A stretch of 64,000 nt of DNA from Adiantum capillus-veneris. Taxonomy: Eukaryota > Streptophyta > Polypodiopsida > Polypodiales > Pteridaceae. Below, one piece after another: positions 10,292 through 21,260 of the stretch; positions within the stretch are counted from its first letter, which is position 1; each line of letters opens with the position of its first letter. Under the pieces are notes generated by a model. That model was not told the origin of the DNA. It did no database searches and was given only the letters and a program-made list of their open reading frames with translations. The stretch spans positions 71,279,372 to 71,343,371 of the forward strand of contig CM043953.1 in the NCBI GenBank assembly GCA_014529385.2, given 5' to 3'. The position numbers were made by a program, and so were the translations under genes.

Positions 10292-11632
10292 ATGGCTGAC
10301 AATAACCAAGAGAGTAGAACGAACATTGATACCTTTGATTTTGCACATGAAGGTGCTAATGATGATGCCCCCATGTTTGTCAATTATCTTGTTACTAGGT
10401 TGCAGCAAGCTATGGGCAACCTTGCTTTGCAATCCGAAGTTACTCAACAACTTCGTGCTTATGGGATTTCCCTTCCTCTCCAAGAGGAGAGAGAGCTTAG
10501 GAGGCCTCTTGAAGAGACCCCCAAAAGAAGACTCTCTCCCATTCGAGAGAAGGAATCCAAAGAGCAAGAAAGAAATGAAAGTTTAAGTTCCTCTGAAGAT
10601 GTGGCTCCACGAAGACGGCGGTCTAGACGATCGCCCACTCCTCCCAAGAGGAAAAGATCAACACATAGTCCTTCTCCTCATCACTCTGAAAGGCAAGAGA
10701 GGAAACAAAGGAAGGAAAGGGCTAGGAAGAGGTCACCCTCTTCTCCTTCTTCTTCACCTTCCTCCTCTTCCAACGAAAGCTATGGCTATTCTCCTAGGGA
10801 ATACAAGAGGTGAGGAAATCACAAATCATACCCTACATGGCAAAGGTCACAAAAGCTCAAGAAGTTCAAAGAGCGAGGAAAAAGTATCTCTTTTCTCACC
10901 TATGATGGCAGCTTTGGTGCTACTGACAAAGTGTTGGCCTTCATCCACAAATTTGATGTGGCCTTTGGAGACGAGGGCTTCACGGAGGTAGCTATGCACT
11001 TCCAAAAATCGGCTCATCAATGGTGGGCTAGCCTTCATGGCAACGGCGAAGCTCCAAAGACATGGAAAACTCTACGAGAGTTTCCATCATGAAGCAATTC
11101 GTCTTGCAAGCGGTGCAAAGGACAAAGTGCTTATCGAATGGCGCAGTTTGAAGCTTCTCTCTCATGAGTCTATCCACAAATACATAGACAAGTTTTGGGA
11201 CCTACATCTCAAGGCTAGTGCCTTCCAAAAGATAGAATTTGCCGAGAAAAAGCAGCAGTTTTTTGCAGGATTACCTGAAGAGATGGCCAAGTATGTCAAC
11301 TCTCAATGGCTTGGTTCTATCAATGAAGTAATCCACCATACCATGGTTGCTTCGTGCATCAATTTCCAAAAAGGGGCTAGACGGAATGTCAAGCCTATGG
11401 AAAATAAAGACAAAAGTGATGCCAAGGGAAAAACAATACCCAAAATTCTTCCCATGGCAATTCCAACAACAACAACAACAACAACAAAAATTGGTCAAAG
11501 GAAAAGGGAGTTTACAAAGGTAAAAACAAACTCTGTCATGTAGAGCTTGAAGCTTTTCGTAAGGACCATAAGTGTTTTAAGTGTGTGGAGCAAGGACATG
11601 GCTATCGTTCTTGCCCCAAGAAAAATGTTCAC
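10292..11632 (+). pseudogene. Element B gag
   Basis: Starts at ATG 10292 (MADNNQESRTNIDTFDF). Order of parts: an N-terminal segment with FVNYLVTRLQQAMGN; a strongly basic/serine stretch (PRRRRSRRSPTPPKRKRS, then KRSPSSPSSSPSSSS) resembling an RS domain; a capsid part with FLTYDGSFGATDKVLAFIHKF and WWASLHGNG; and a second capsid part (FWDLHLKASAFQKIEF). Frame breaks: TGA at 10811-10813 (probably CGA), a one-base loss near 11085, and a frame change before the CCHC knuckle CFKCVEQGHGYRSC at 11573-11614. The product would form the particle and bind RNA. The RS-like insert is shared with A. Confidence 0.85.
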
Positions 11633-11639
11633 AAATGAG

Positions 11640-12110
11640 ACTCCTAGAGCTTCCACCATCGAAGCTCCAAAAGAGGATGCTCATTGCAAAGGATCACCTC
11701 TCTCCTATGCTTGGAGAAAGGTAAGGGATCATGATGCCTTCATCTTGTTTGATCCTGGCTTCACTCACAACTTCATATCAATGGAGTTGGCCACCAATTT
11801 GGGCATTCAAGCTTTTGAGATGGGAGATGATATAATGGCGCGGCCGACACTACTTTCATGGTACAAAGAGCCTTCATTACTCCCTTGATTGGGAATATGA
11901 GGCCCCATGTACAAAGCTATGTCAACAAAGAAGAAATTTTCATCTCTCCTCTCCAACATGAGGATGCTATTCTAGGGGCACCATGGTTCAAATGAATGGC
12001 TGCCAGCATGAAGTTCCAAGAAAGGAGAATCTACTTCATCGACAGGGGAAAGAACATCTATATAGATGCTAGTGAGCTTGGTCATACTATACCACTTCTA
12101 AATTCACCAG
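11640..12110 (+). pseudogene. Element B retropepsin
   Basis: The frame from 11547 to 11888 carries DAFILFDPGFTHNFISMELATNLGI. The catalytic triad is D-P-G-F instead of D-S/T-G-A/S. The second half (HEDAILGAPWF near 11955-11990) is in another frame. It would cleave the polyprotein. As in A, the middle residue is proline, and the following Ser/Ala is Phe here only. Confidence 0.8.
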
Positions 12111-12219
12111 CTTTTGATAAATCAATGAAGAGCTCAACTGTTGCGTACATGATTTTTGTCCCCTAAAAGGTCCTAATGTTTTATCAAATGTAAAGGGTAG
12201 GAATCAAGAGGAGTTAGAC

Positions 12220-13809
12220 TTGTCTAATTTTCTAAAAGGATTCCAAGATGTGTTCATCGATAATATCCCTATGAAATTACCTCCAAAACGAGGGGATGAT
12301 TACCATGGAATTGAGCTCCTACCAGGAAGCTCACCACCTAACAAGCCTCCATATGGAGTTTCTAAATCCCAACAAGAGGAGATCATGAGGCAAGTACAAT
12401 AATTGTTTGACAAAAGGATGGTGAGGCCTAGCTCCTCTCCCTTTTGTTCTCCATTCCTTTTAGTGCAAAAGAAATATGGTACATACTATATGTGTGTGGA
12501 CTATCAAGCACTAAACCATATCACTATCAAAAATAGATTTCTTGTGCCTCGGGTTAAAGATCTGTTTTATAAGCTACAAGGCTCCACCTACTTCAGTAGG
12601 ATTGACCTTAAAAGTGGCTATCATCAAATAAGGATAGTGGATGAAGATATCCTAAAGACGTTGTTTTGCACAACGTTTGGTCTTTATGAATATCTAGTCA
12701 TGCCTTTTGGCTTGAATAATGCACCGGCCATGTTTAATCGTTTAATAAAGAAAATTTTTAGACCCTACCGCAGATTCACTGGAGTGTTCTTTGATGATTT
12801 TATCATCTACTCCAAGTCTTTGGAGGAACATAAGCAACATCTCCAAGTGATTTTTCAAGCATTGAGGGAGAACAAGCTTTTTCTCAACCAAAAGAAAAGT
12901 GAATTTTTCCTTCAAGAGATTCAATACTTAGGTCATATTATCTCTCAAGATGGTATCTGTAAGGATCCATCAAATTTAGAGGTAATAAAAGCATGGCATA
13001 ATCCAAGGAATCTACATGAGCTAAGAAGCTTTATTGGTATGTGTGCATACTATAGATGCTTAATAGAAAATTTTTCTCAAATAATAGGACCATTACATGA
13101 CTTAACTAAGAAGAACGTTAAGTATTTATGGACTGCTAAGGAGAAAAATGCTTTTGACAAGCTCAAAGAGAAGCTTACCTCCCAACTAGTCCTCATTCTT
13201 CCGGATCTCTCAAAGCCATTTGAGGTCCAATGTGATGCTTGTGGTGATTGCCTTGAAGCAATCTTGCTTTAATAAGGGCATGCCATAGCATATGAGAGCT
13301 GAAGGTTCAATACAGATGAACATGTCTTAGGCATTTATGAGAAAGAGCTATTACCTGTTCTATATGCCCTAGACACATGGAAGCATTATTTATTGGGGGC
13401 TCCATTTATTCTACTAGCCGACCACCAAAGTCTCAAGTACTTCATGATGCAAACCAAGCTTTCCAACAAACAAATGAGATGGGAAAATTTTCTTTTGCAA
13501 TTTAATTTTCATATCGCTCACATTGCTGGTAAGCACAATCAAGTGGCTGATGCACTTTCACGACGACCAAAAGTTAATGCGGTGTCTATAGCAACTCACA
13601 ATGATCTATCTTCTATGATAGATGAGTATGCTGCTGACCCTAACTTTAGAGACATAATGTCAACCCTTGCTTTGGGGAAGAAAGAGGAACCATTCACCTT
13701 GAAGGATGGTTATCTTTTCCACGACAATAGGCTATCCCCCTTCATGTATGAATCCCATGCTCCTCTCTATGCGGGGCATAGGGACATTGAACCTACTCTT
13801 GAGGAGTAG
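12220..13809 (+). pseudogene. Element B reverse transcriptase and RNase H
   Basis: One reading frame with stops at 12400-12402 and 13270-13275. [58 protein letters not shown] and the catalytic VFFDDFIIYS (both Asp present). Thumb/connection: LGHIISQDG and LRSFIGMCAYYR. RNase H: FEVQCDACGDCLEAIL, then after the stop AYES, EKELLPVLYALDTWKHYLL, ILLADHQSLKYF and VADALSRRP, so the Asp/Glu set looks largely kept. It would copy RNA to DNA in the particle. The stops make it defective. Confidence 0.88.
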
Positions 13810-13832
13810 AAACATACTTCTATTGGCTTACC

Positions 13833-14623
13833 ATGAAAGTGGACATACAAGAGTATGTTTCAAAATGTGTAGTATGCCAAAAGACCAAGTATGATAGAGG
13901 GAAGCAACGTGGATTACTCCAACCATTGCCTAACCCAAATTCAACATGGGAGAGTATATCCATGGATTTCATCTTTGGATTACCCAAGTCTATCCATGGG
14001 AATACGGGAATATGGACAATAGTCAACAGGTTTAGCAAGCAAGCACACTTTATTCCTGTCAAAAAGACTATTAAGGCACACCAAATGGCAACTCTCTTCA
14101 TATCACAGATTTTCAAACACCATGGATTGCCAACATCCATCGTGTCAGATAGAGATCTTAGAATGACCAGTAATTTTTGGAAAGGTCTCTTTGAAAATCT
14201 AGGAACAAGATTTAATTTCTCTTCTGCCTATCACCCACAAACGAATGGCCAAATTAAGATAGCCAATCTTATGATACTCAATCTACTAAAGACTTATGTT
14301 AGAGAAGTAGATCAATTCTCACAATGAAAAAAGTACTTACCTCTTGTAGAGTATGCCTACAATAATATTGTACATAATTCTACGAGAAAAACACCTTTTG
14401 AAATAATTAAGGGAAGACCTAAAAGTCCCTTGCTACTTAAAGTACATGGGAAGATCTTCGTGTTGCCGATGAGTATAGCCGTGACCTACAAGAATATTTT
14501 CAAAAGATTAAGGAGGCTATATCCATCTCTCAACAAAGGCAAAAAGCTACTACTAACAAGAACAAAAGGGCCTTAACATTCAAAGAAAATGATTAGGTCT
14601 TACTTAAGTTTCCTAAGGCTTGA
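13833..14623 (+). pseudogene. Element B integrase
   Basis: A new frame relative to RNase H. The end of the zinc-binding region (YVSKCVVCQKTKYD) is followed by the core: ISMDFIFGLPKS (first Asp), VSDRDLRMTSNFW (second Asp), and HPQTNGQIKIANL, where the catalytic Glu expected in Q-x-E is Lys. TGA at 14325-14327 replaces the Trp seen in A (QWEKYLPL). Further frame changes and a TAG near 14594 follow. The family function is strand transfer. This copy has lost its third catalytic residue. Confidence 0.85.
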
Positions 14624-15032
14624 TTGAGGCAAACGATGGGCAAAAATCCTACGGGCCATCAAAAGTATTATGCTACGCTAGCAAAAAGATACTATGGTCC
14701 TTTCCAAATCTTGAAGACCATTAATGAGATGGCTTATCAACTCAAGTTACACAACCATTCACTCATACACAATGCTTTTCATATGAGCCTACTTAAGCCC
14801 TACAAAGGAGAGCCACCAAGTGAACCAATTATTGAAGACCCTCCCAAAATCGAAGATCAAGGTGCTACAACCCAAAGCTATCCTTCGGCATGAAGACAAG
14901 GTACTACGACATGGTAAGATTATCCGATGGTTTCTTGTTAAGTTCAAAAATTATCCTTTTGAAGATGCTAGATGGATGCAAAGAATACAACTTATGAACC
15001 TTGTCAATGCTTACAATGCTACATTAGAGTAA
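14624..15032 (+). pseudogene. Element B integrase tail and chromodomain
   Basis: MTWP-type sequence is missing, but AKRYYGPFQILKTINEMAYQLKL and HNAFHMSLLKPYKGEPP give the usual integrase C-terminal fold, followed in another frame by VLRHGKIIRWFLVKFKNYPFEDARWMQ. This matches the chromodomain pattern W-x(3)-K-x(2)-YP-x-EDA-x-W. A frameshift near 14860 splits the two parts. It places A and B among the chromoviruses. Confidence 0.82.
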
Positions 15033-15150
15033 GCAAATGTACAAATTTCTTTCAAGTGATCAATGTTTTTGTCTTATAAGACTAATTCTCTTTTTATTGT
15101 GCACAAATTTTAATAGTATGCATGCTTAGCATCATCTTTGTGATGAAACG

Positions 15151-17749
15151 TTGATGGAGCAAAAGATGTCGTGCACACACTCACACACCCAGACAACTCA
15201 ACACAACAACAGGAATTTATTTAAATTCCTCACCTCACTCACTACCACTCAAACATTCCCTAAAAACTCTACCCACAAGCTCAATTCAAACTCCAAACGC
15301 CTCGACCTACAAGCCCTTGCCTGCCCGCAGACACTACAAGGTGAGTCGAGGTGATCAACATTGGAAATCACGCTTGATGGTGACTAAAATATACAAGAAA
15401 AACCATCAAAAACCCAAAAACTCCAGCCACAAAAGGCCACTCTCAAACCATTGCAAAGCCTTCACCAAACTCCACTTTGTTGGACTCTTTGGAGTAGCGC
15501 CAACCCTAATGGCACCGGTACAGGGTCACATAGTCTTGCAGAAATCTGCACCTTCTTCCCTCAATTCCTTGCACACACACATCCATGGAAACCTCAGAAC
15601 TTCCATAGACTCTCCCAATTGCAAAATTGAAGAGAGAAAGGACTTGTCCCATGGAGTCCAAGTTGTGTTTGTTTCAGTAGTGGGTAGAAATTGTTTTCTA
15701 AGAGAGAATGGGAAACCGCTCCAAATTGGAGCCTTCATGGCGCAAACCAGGGGTGTTTATTATAGACACAAGAGTGGAAGAAACCCTAATGTGCTCATTA
15801 ATAGGGCCCTTGGACAACTACTGCATGAATTGCACAAGAAAATCAAACATTTTGCTCACATTCACATTCAATTGTGCAAAAGCTGATTTTGAAACAGACA
15901 TGCGTGTTTGCACTGCACTAAATTCTTGCATATCAAGCAGTTCTATGCTATCTTCATGGCCTATTGTTGTGCGAGCACCCTCCTTGAGAGTAGTTGGTTG
16001 CGAAGCAATAGCAGGTGGAACTAGTGCATGATTTTCAAAACCAAAATTATGATGCATGTCTATGTCTGAATCCATGGTGTAACGGTGTTGTGTGAGCGAT
16101 GGAAAAAGAAATACCTTGTATCAAAATACGCTTGGCAAACTCCAATCATGAAAACTATAAGAGAAAATTAATCCCGCCAAAAAAATCCAAAGAGCTTGCC
16201 GAACTCACCTCCTTTGTCAATTAAAAATTTCAAAACCCCCCAAATAACACGTTCTTGTTGTATAATTGACCAAATTTGCCCAAACCTATGGAAGAACTTT
16301 GGGCTAAAGAAGATCCTTCACTCGAATGAGTTCCAAGGATAAAAAATCCTTTAAAAATAGTCCAAAAGATCCCACGGATAACTTGTATCACTATTCAAAA
16401 AAGTTATTCACAAGTTGGCTGACTATGCTATAGACTATGCAATATTACTTCTCCGCTTTCAAGGACAAAGCTGGTACCCGTCCTTGATTTGAGCGTCTTG
16501 ATTGACCCCCTTGGATCGGCCATCTTGATTGACCCCTGCTACGACACACTCTTGCTATGAGAACATGATCTTAGGCCAATTTTCGCCCAAAATTATGTTT
16601 TCTTTTTGAGCTCAATGGAACATAACCATGGCCTGTGGCACATGAAATGTAAGGAAAGAGAGAAGAAGAGTGGACGCCCTACATAGTGACCGAAAGGCGA
16701 CGCCCATGAAGCATTTTTCCCTCCTTAGGCCATTGGGCACCCAACAAGCTTCTACATGCAAGCTATGGTGGAGGTTGACCACACCATGTGTGTGTGTGTG
16801 TGTGTGTGTTAGGGTCCTTTCCCATGGCCATCGAACCAAACTCCTTCCTCGAGCTCTCCACGGTTGCATGTGCCTATGCATGCCCAAGACCACGCCTTTT
16901 TTATGGTACAAATAACTCTAATACCAATTCAATGGTACCAATCTAAGGCCTATGGCTATGAAACTTGACTCTCCACCAAGCCATATGCCACTTTTATAGG
17001 CAACCCCTGAGCCCAATTTTATATTGGCCCATGGCCTTACAAGCTAATCATACTCAAAATAGTGTCCAACTTTTTGAAGACTTCCTTTCAAGGGTGAATA
17101 TTTTGTAACGTACTTGAGTGTTTTATGATACATTTTTTCATCCTCTCAAGACTATTTATTTAAATATAGGATCATTATCAATTGTATTGATGATTGGGGC
17201 TCTTTCAAAAACCAAAGATTTTGAAATTGAACATTGTATATAGAGTTAATTTTATGTTTTGAATTTAAGAAAATTGGGATATGGCCCTTGACAAATCACG
17301 TTGAGTCTTGGGTGCCTCATTCTTTGTTTCAGCCATGGAAGCTGAATCTCTAGAGGGTTGTGCTATAGGGACAGATGTTTCAACCTCTTGAATATGCAAT
17401 GTTCTATTATGTGTTTCCTAGGCAATAACTCAAGGACTATCGCTTGAGTGGCAGGACTGAGAGTTTGTTTCTATTTCGTGATACAGTTCCCCAATCAAAG
17501 TACACTTGGTTGTAGATATCCACTTACGTCCTAGGTTTATGTTGCCCTCCATAGCACCCCCGGGAATGACCAAAAAGCTTTAAGTCAGGGCCCTATTGTC
17601 ATAACTGACAGGAGTGTGCAAGATTCCAAAGATATTAGTTTTCTTCCTGTTACTACCCTTGACTTGGATGGTACTCTCGGATAAAGACAGCTTTCCTAAC
17701 TGACACCACATTCCATAGGATAACAGATTATGTTTAGCTCCTATGTCCA
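15151..17749. other. Fragment zone without intact genes
   Basis: After B is truncated there are about 2.6 kb of mixed remnants. It includes an 8-bp-arm palindrome (GGAATTTATTTAAATTCC, 15212-15229), a TG microsatellite (16787-16810), a possible degraded minus-strand primer site near 16916-16930 and the two minus-strand coding scraps listed separately. I could not define LTR ends or target duplications. Confidence 0.55.
15818..16075 (-). pseudogene. Possible gag N-terminus, unassigned element
   Basis: A minus-strand open frame of 85 codons from ATG (MDSDIDMHHNFGFENHALVP) ending in VSKMFDFLVQFMQ. I do not recognise a domain. It may be the first part of a gag, because a degraded primer-like site (complement of TGGTATTAGAG) lies upstream at about 16918-16928 and a stop follows quickly. 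The alternative is chance. Confidence 0.3.
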
Positions 17750-17810
17750 ATATCGAGCACCACACTCCAATCAAACCTACATGCACACACAAGAAAAAGA
17801 GGGCAATCAC
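17580..17810 (-). pseudogene. Retropepsin-like fragment
   Basis: The minus-strand open frame includes CSILDIGAKHNLLSYGMW, resembling the D-T/S-G-A active-site loop (here D-I-G-A) plus following helix of a retroelement protease. The region up to 17340 continues with related but stop-ridden coding sequence. The right end overlaps the LTR-like fragment that starts near 17750. No RT or integrase is next to it. Confidence 0.45.
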
Positions 17811-17863
17811 ACAAGATTAGAGAGGGACTAATCACTAATTAGTTAAGATCTAGCTAATCTAAG
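17750..17863 (-). repeat. Fragment of an element H-type LTR
   Basis: About 110 bp nearly identical to 58836-58950, inside H's LTR (shared TATCGAGCACCACACTCC through GATCTAGCTAATCT). Element E begins right after it, so E entered, or was joined to, an H-family LTR. The matching right half of that LTR is not found next to E's other end. Confidence 0.8.
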
Positions 17864-18384
17864 TGATGCATGGTTTTTAGGACCCCTTCTGAAGATGCAA
17901 TAAAGGCACAGTCAGTTGTTGGGGAGATGAGGATACTCTAGTCCAAGGGATCTCGAAAGAGAAGAAAAATCTACTTCACAAGCACCAAAGAGTAAAATGT
18001 GCCATGGATAGAAGATACGTGGGAACGAGCTCTTATGCATGCCTACAACCTATATCTTACAGAATAGCCCATTCTAGGTGTGAATTTCTAGTGAAATTTA
18101 CACGAGGATGTTCGTGTGGACTCACAACACAGCATACTCCGTTTTCACTTTTTTAGCGACAGTAAATATTTTTTACCTACAGTAAATATTTTTCACCTAC
18201 ATGGTAAATACAAATCACTTTTTACCTACAATAACTTTTTTTACCCATGGTAAATATTTTTTAATGCACCATAAGTATTTGGTAGGTAACAGTTCACTGT
18301 TACTAGAAGCAGTGATTGGGCATCAACAATGCAGTTACAGGAGGAGAAAAGGGGAAAATCTTATGGTAAAGGTGAGTCAACAGG
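17864..18384 (+). repeat. Element E 5' LTR, first part
   Basis: 521 bp matching the start of E's 3' LTR (42818-43339) with about 14 differences by eye (near 2.7%). It ends in ACAGG (18380-18384), the target site duplicated on insertion of C. It holds several (A/C)AGTAAATATTTTT-type short repeats (18160-18270). Confidence 0.88.
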
Positions 18385-18594
18385 TGTTGAGCCACCAGAG
18401 GATCACACCCACATTTTTGCTCACACTCATCATTTTTGTAACCATTGATTGTAATAAATATCTTTCCGACATTGATTTTGATTGGAGCCATTCATTAAGT
18501 AACGGGACTCAATTGAGTTTCCAGCTTGTAATTCTGAAGTAATTTCACTTGCTGATGTAATTAGTTAGAGATGTTCTCACCTCCAAGGCTGAGG

Positions 18595-18602
18595 TATATA
18601 AG
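18595..18602 (+). promoter_or_regulatory. TATA box in the C 5' LTR
   Basis: TATATAAG within GAGGTATATAAGCC, about 30 bp before a probable start site and upstream of the (GA)n tract. The 3' LTR remnant begins downstream of this box, so only the 5' LTR keeps the promoter. Confidence 0.6.
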
Positions 18603-18672
18603 CCAAAGTTTTGTAACCTAAAGGGGGAGTTTTTATTTAATCAAAGTGAGTTTTTGGAGCGCCGTGACTGTG

Positions 18673-18675
<3 letters not shown>

Positions 18676-18732
<57 letters not shown>
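18676..18732 (+). repeat. (GA)n microsatellite in the C LTR
   Basis: About 28 GA units with one interruption near the end. The 3' LTR copy (36694-36742) is a few units shorter. It lies in the transcribed leader and may bind GAGA-type factors, which is inference. Confidence 0.9.
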
Positions 18733-19381
18733 TCTTATCTACTTGCTACGCGAGCTACGGAGCCGCCATTAGAGAAGCGACACCGCCATTGTGTTAGCAA
18801 CGGCGAGAGCTACGCACAGATACCAAGAGTGCGCGCTATCGGCTTCTTTGTGTGGTAAGTTCCTACGAGCTTCGGTGTGAGTTTTCTTCCAACTCGTGTG
18901 TCGGAATGGAGCGTGCAGCATATCTATAGAACCACAACGAGTAGAGCTACGCATTAGTACCATCGGGGTCAAGTTTCGGTCACCTGTATTTTTCGGCCTG
19001 TCTTCATACGCGTTTACCGCACGGAGTGATTATAGGTTGATTTTGCAGTTCAAGTTTTTAGGGTGTTGTTCTTACCTAGTGTATAGACTTCCCCTTGAGT
19101 TTGAGATCGATTCAATGATTCTAGATCCTGTTTCGTATAGCATTCGTTCGTAGTACGGATTTCAGTCACTTGCGTATTTTAGAACTTAGATTTGATTTCC
19201 TTAGTAGTGATTGTCATTAGAAGGTCGAGTAGGTGATTTGACACCCACCTAGTTGTTTCCATGCGCCTGCGGGTCAAGCTCCGTACTCGTCTGACAAATT
19301 CTGTTGTTGGTTGAGTTCTCGCTATTTAGCTTCCGCTAGCGGCGTAACCGCCTTAACATTTGGCGCCGCTGCCTTAACATT

Positions 19382-19399
19382 TGGCGCCGCTTCCGGGGA
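19382..19399 (+). other. Element C primer-binding site (tRNA-Asp type)
   Basis: TGGCGCCGCTTCCGGGGA resembles TGGCGCCGTTGCCGGGGA, the complement of plant tRNA-Asp used by Athila/Tat elements. A partial first copy of the site begins at 19361 because of the tandem duplication. Confidence 0.8.
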
Positions 19400-19930
19400 C
19401 GAGAGCCCTAAGTAGGTGACCTTAGACTAATCCTACGAGGTGAGTCGTATAAACTACTTTGTATACTTTAGTTAGAAAAGATCTAGGAGTGGTGGACTCC
19501 GAAGATCTCGAGAGATACTAGGAAGTGGGGTATTCCTGGGTCTTCCGTGTTGACAGTATTTTTAGATTAGCTTAGATTTGTTTGTTGTTTTGTTGGTGTT
19601 GAGTAGTTGTTGATAGAAGAAGAATTTGCTAGTCCGTGAGTGGCAGTGGATCTCTTTAAAATCACAATTACCAAACCCATTTTATGATTAGGAATAGCTT
19701 AGGTAGGACTTCATTTGATCCTGATCTGGAGCTAGTAATCCTTGGAGTATTTGCTTGATATGGTTGATCGCATGCTAGATCACTAAACCTTCGAGTTAGT
19801 AGTGAAACTTGTAATAAACAAAAGCCAGAGAAATTTTCTGTGTATTTGGGAGTTGCTGAGCACTAGAGAAAGCTTTAGGAAGGATTCTGTGCCAAAAAAC
19901 TAGAAATCTGCAACTTTAGACATCATACGC
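19400..19930 (+). other. Element C leader, part before D
   Basis: Non-coding leader between primer site and gag with no long open frame. It ends inside a palindromic motif (GACATCATACGC) that continues at 28690 after D. Confidence 0.75.
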
Positions 19931-20872
19931 TGTCAGGAGTTTTTTTGAGAAAGGGATTGTGCATATGTACATACACATGCATGGTGCATCGAATAAAGGA
20001 TTACCTAATTTCCATAGTCAGGTGGTTACGTGGGGCCCACATGTGTACAGGTAGGACAACATGTACATACTGCATCGTTTTTCACTATTACCAATACTAG
20101 TGTGTTTTTCCTACAATAAGGAGGAGTTGGTAGCGCGTAAAACTTCTCGAGGAAGCTATCCGCGGGCTGACGACGTGAGGTCAGCAGGTGCGTCAGATGG
20201 CATCTAGTGGCGTCAGGAGGGCGAACGAGGTCAATATTTGCACGCGGATGAGGACGGACACAACGTGGGTGTTTTCTGGTGAGAGTTATGCAGAAAGGTC
20301 ATCATTAGGACCACTTTTTGGGGCCACTTCACGTGGTGGCGAGATGCATTATTGGAAAAAAGCTGAGTGTCAGGTGTGCGAATGATGCAAAAAGGTGACA
20401 ACTATGCACTGCGAGGTCAGTTTTTGGCCTGTTCGGGGTCCGTTTGAGGTCATCTAAAAGGCCAAGGGTGCCCAAGTAATAAAGCTAAGTGTGGGAACTG
20501 AAAAAACTGAGAGAAGACCAGAAAAAACGTGGAGAAGAGAGGAGGAACAGCCGCAGGTGTGTTTTTGGGGTTTTTGGAGCTTGTTTTGGCCGTAAACTGC
20601 TCATCCGAGGTCGGATTTGAGCACTTTGACATTGTAGACTGGGGTTTTGGGCCGTTCCGGACGCGATAGCGCTGTCCATTTTGCCAAATTCCTCACTATT
20701 TTCCTGCTGTTTTTTTTGTGTAAGTTCTCCTATGAGGGAAGTTTCTGCTCCAGTTTGTGATTGTATCTGGTATCTTTACCCATATTGTGTGAGCTGTTTG
20801 CCCCATTGGTGTTGGCCCAAGCTCATTTGTATCTAAACATTAGAAATTCTCCTCTTTTGAGCTGAGTTTTTT

Positions 20873-20924
<52 letters not shown>

Positions 20925-21094
20925 AGTGGGCAAGTGGATAGTTTCTCTCCTCTCACTCCAGAGGTGTGTTCCCTGTCTCGGCCAGGTGTGTTGTGTAAGT
21001 CGAGTGGTGCCCCATAGTGTGTGTGTGTGTATCTTCCCAAGAGTGTGTGTCAGGTCATTATAGAGACGCTGTGTGTATTTTCATCCCGCCCACA
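19931..21094 (+). repeat. Element D 5' LTR
   Basis: TGTCAGGAGT ... CCGCCCACA, 1164 bp. It contains a 49-bp TG run (20875-20923) against 27 bp in the 3' LTR. It shows a long run of near-identical sequence with 27549-28689. Confidence 0.93.
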
Positions 21095-21100
21095 TTCTTT

Positions 21101-21118
21101 TGGCGCCCCCACGGAGGA
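21101..21118 (+). other. Element D primer-binding site (tRNA unassigned)
   Basis: TGGCGCCCCCACGGAGGA, six bases after the LTR end. E has the similar TGGTGCCCCCACTGAGGA at its LTR end, so the two share a primer type. I could not assign the tRNA with confidence. Confidence 0.6.
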
Positions 21119-21139
21119 TCTTCTACGAGTACCTTCTGC

Positions 21140-21260
21140 TTCGAGCTTCGAGCTTCGAGCTTCGGGATTACAGATTACAGATTACAGGTTGCAGGTTGCA
21201 GATTAGAGGTTACAGGTACAAGTACAGGTACATGTGATTCACACAGGTACAGGTAGCTGG
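21140..21260 (+). repeat. Short tandem repeats in the D leader
   Basis: GAGCTTC repeated three times, then GATTACA/GGTTGCA/GGTACA-like units in a row. Non-coding. They may fold or have expanded by slippage. Confidence 0.8.

Larger units (their letters stand above)
8285..15150 (+). mobile_element. Element B: chromovirus lacking its 3' LTR
   Basis: Plus-strand relative of A. The order is 5' LTR (8285-9876), tRNA-iMet primer site, gag, zinc knuckle, protease, RT, RNase H, integrase and chromodomain, followed by about 120 bp of 3' untranslated sequence also found in A. Around 15145 similarity to A ends and no polypurine tract or 3' LTR follows, so the right end was lost by deletion or truncation. 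The RT catalytic residues are intact, but stops, frameshifts and an integrase mutation make the copy non-autonomous. Confidence 0.9.
18385..19379 (+). repeat. Element C 5' LTR
   Basis: About 0.97 kb, ending CCTTAACA at 19358, or at 19379 if a 21-bp tandem duplication across the LTR/primer-site border is included. The second half (18661-19358) matches 36679-37367 with about 12 substitutions by eye. It contains a TATA box and a (GA)n run. Confidence 0.88.

Noticed and set aside
10220-10567. 115-codon minus-strand open frame
   Set aside because: Antisense to B gag N-terminus.
15317-15886. 189-codon plus-strand open frame
   Set aside because: Polar, low-information sequence with no motif. It overlaps the minus-strand gag-like scrap, and I could not support either as a functional gene.
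20875-21063. CVCVCV-rich ORF
   Set aside because: Translation of the TG microsatellite in D's LTR.
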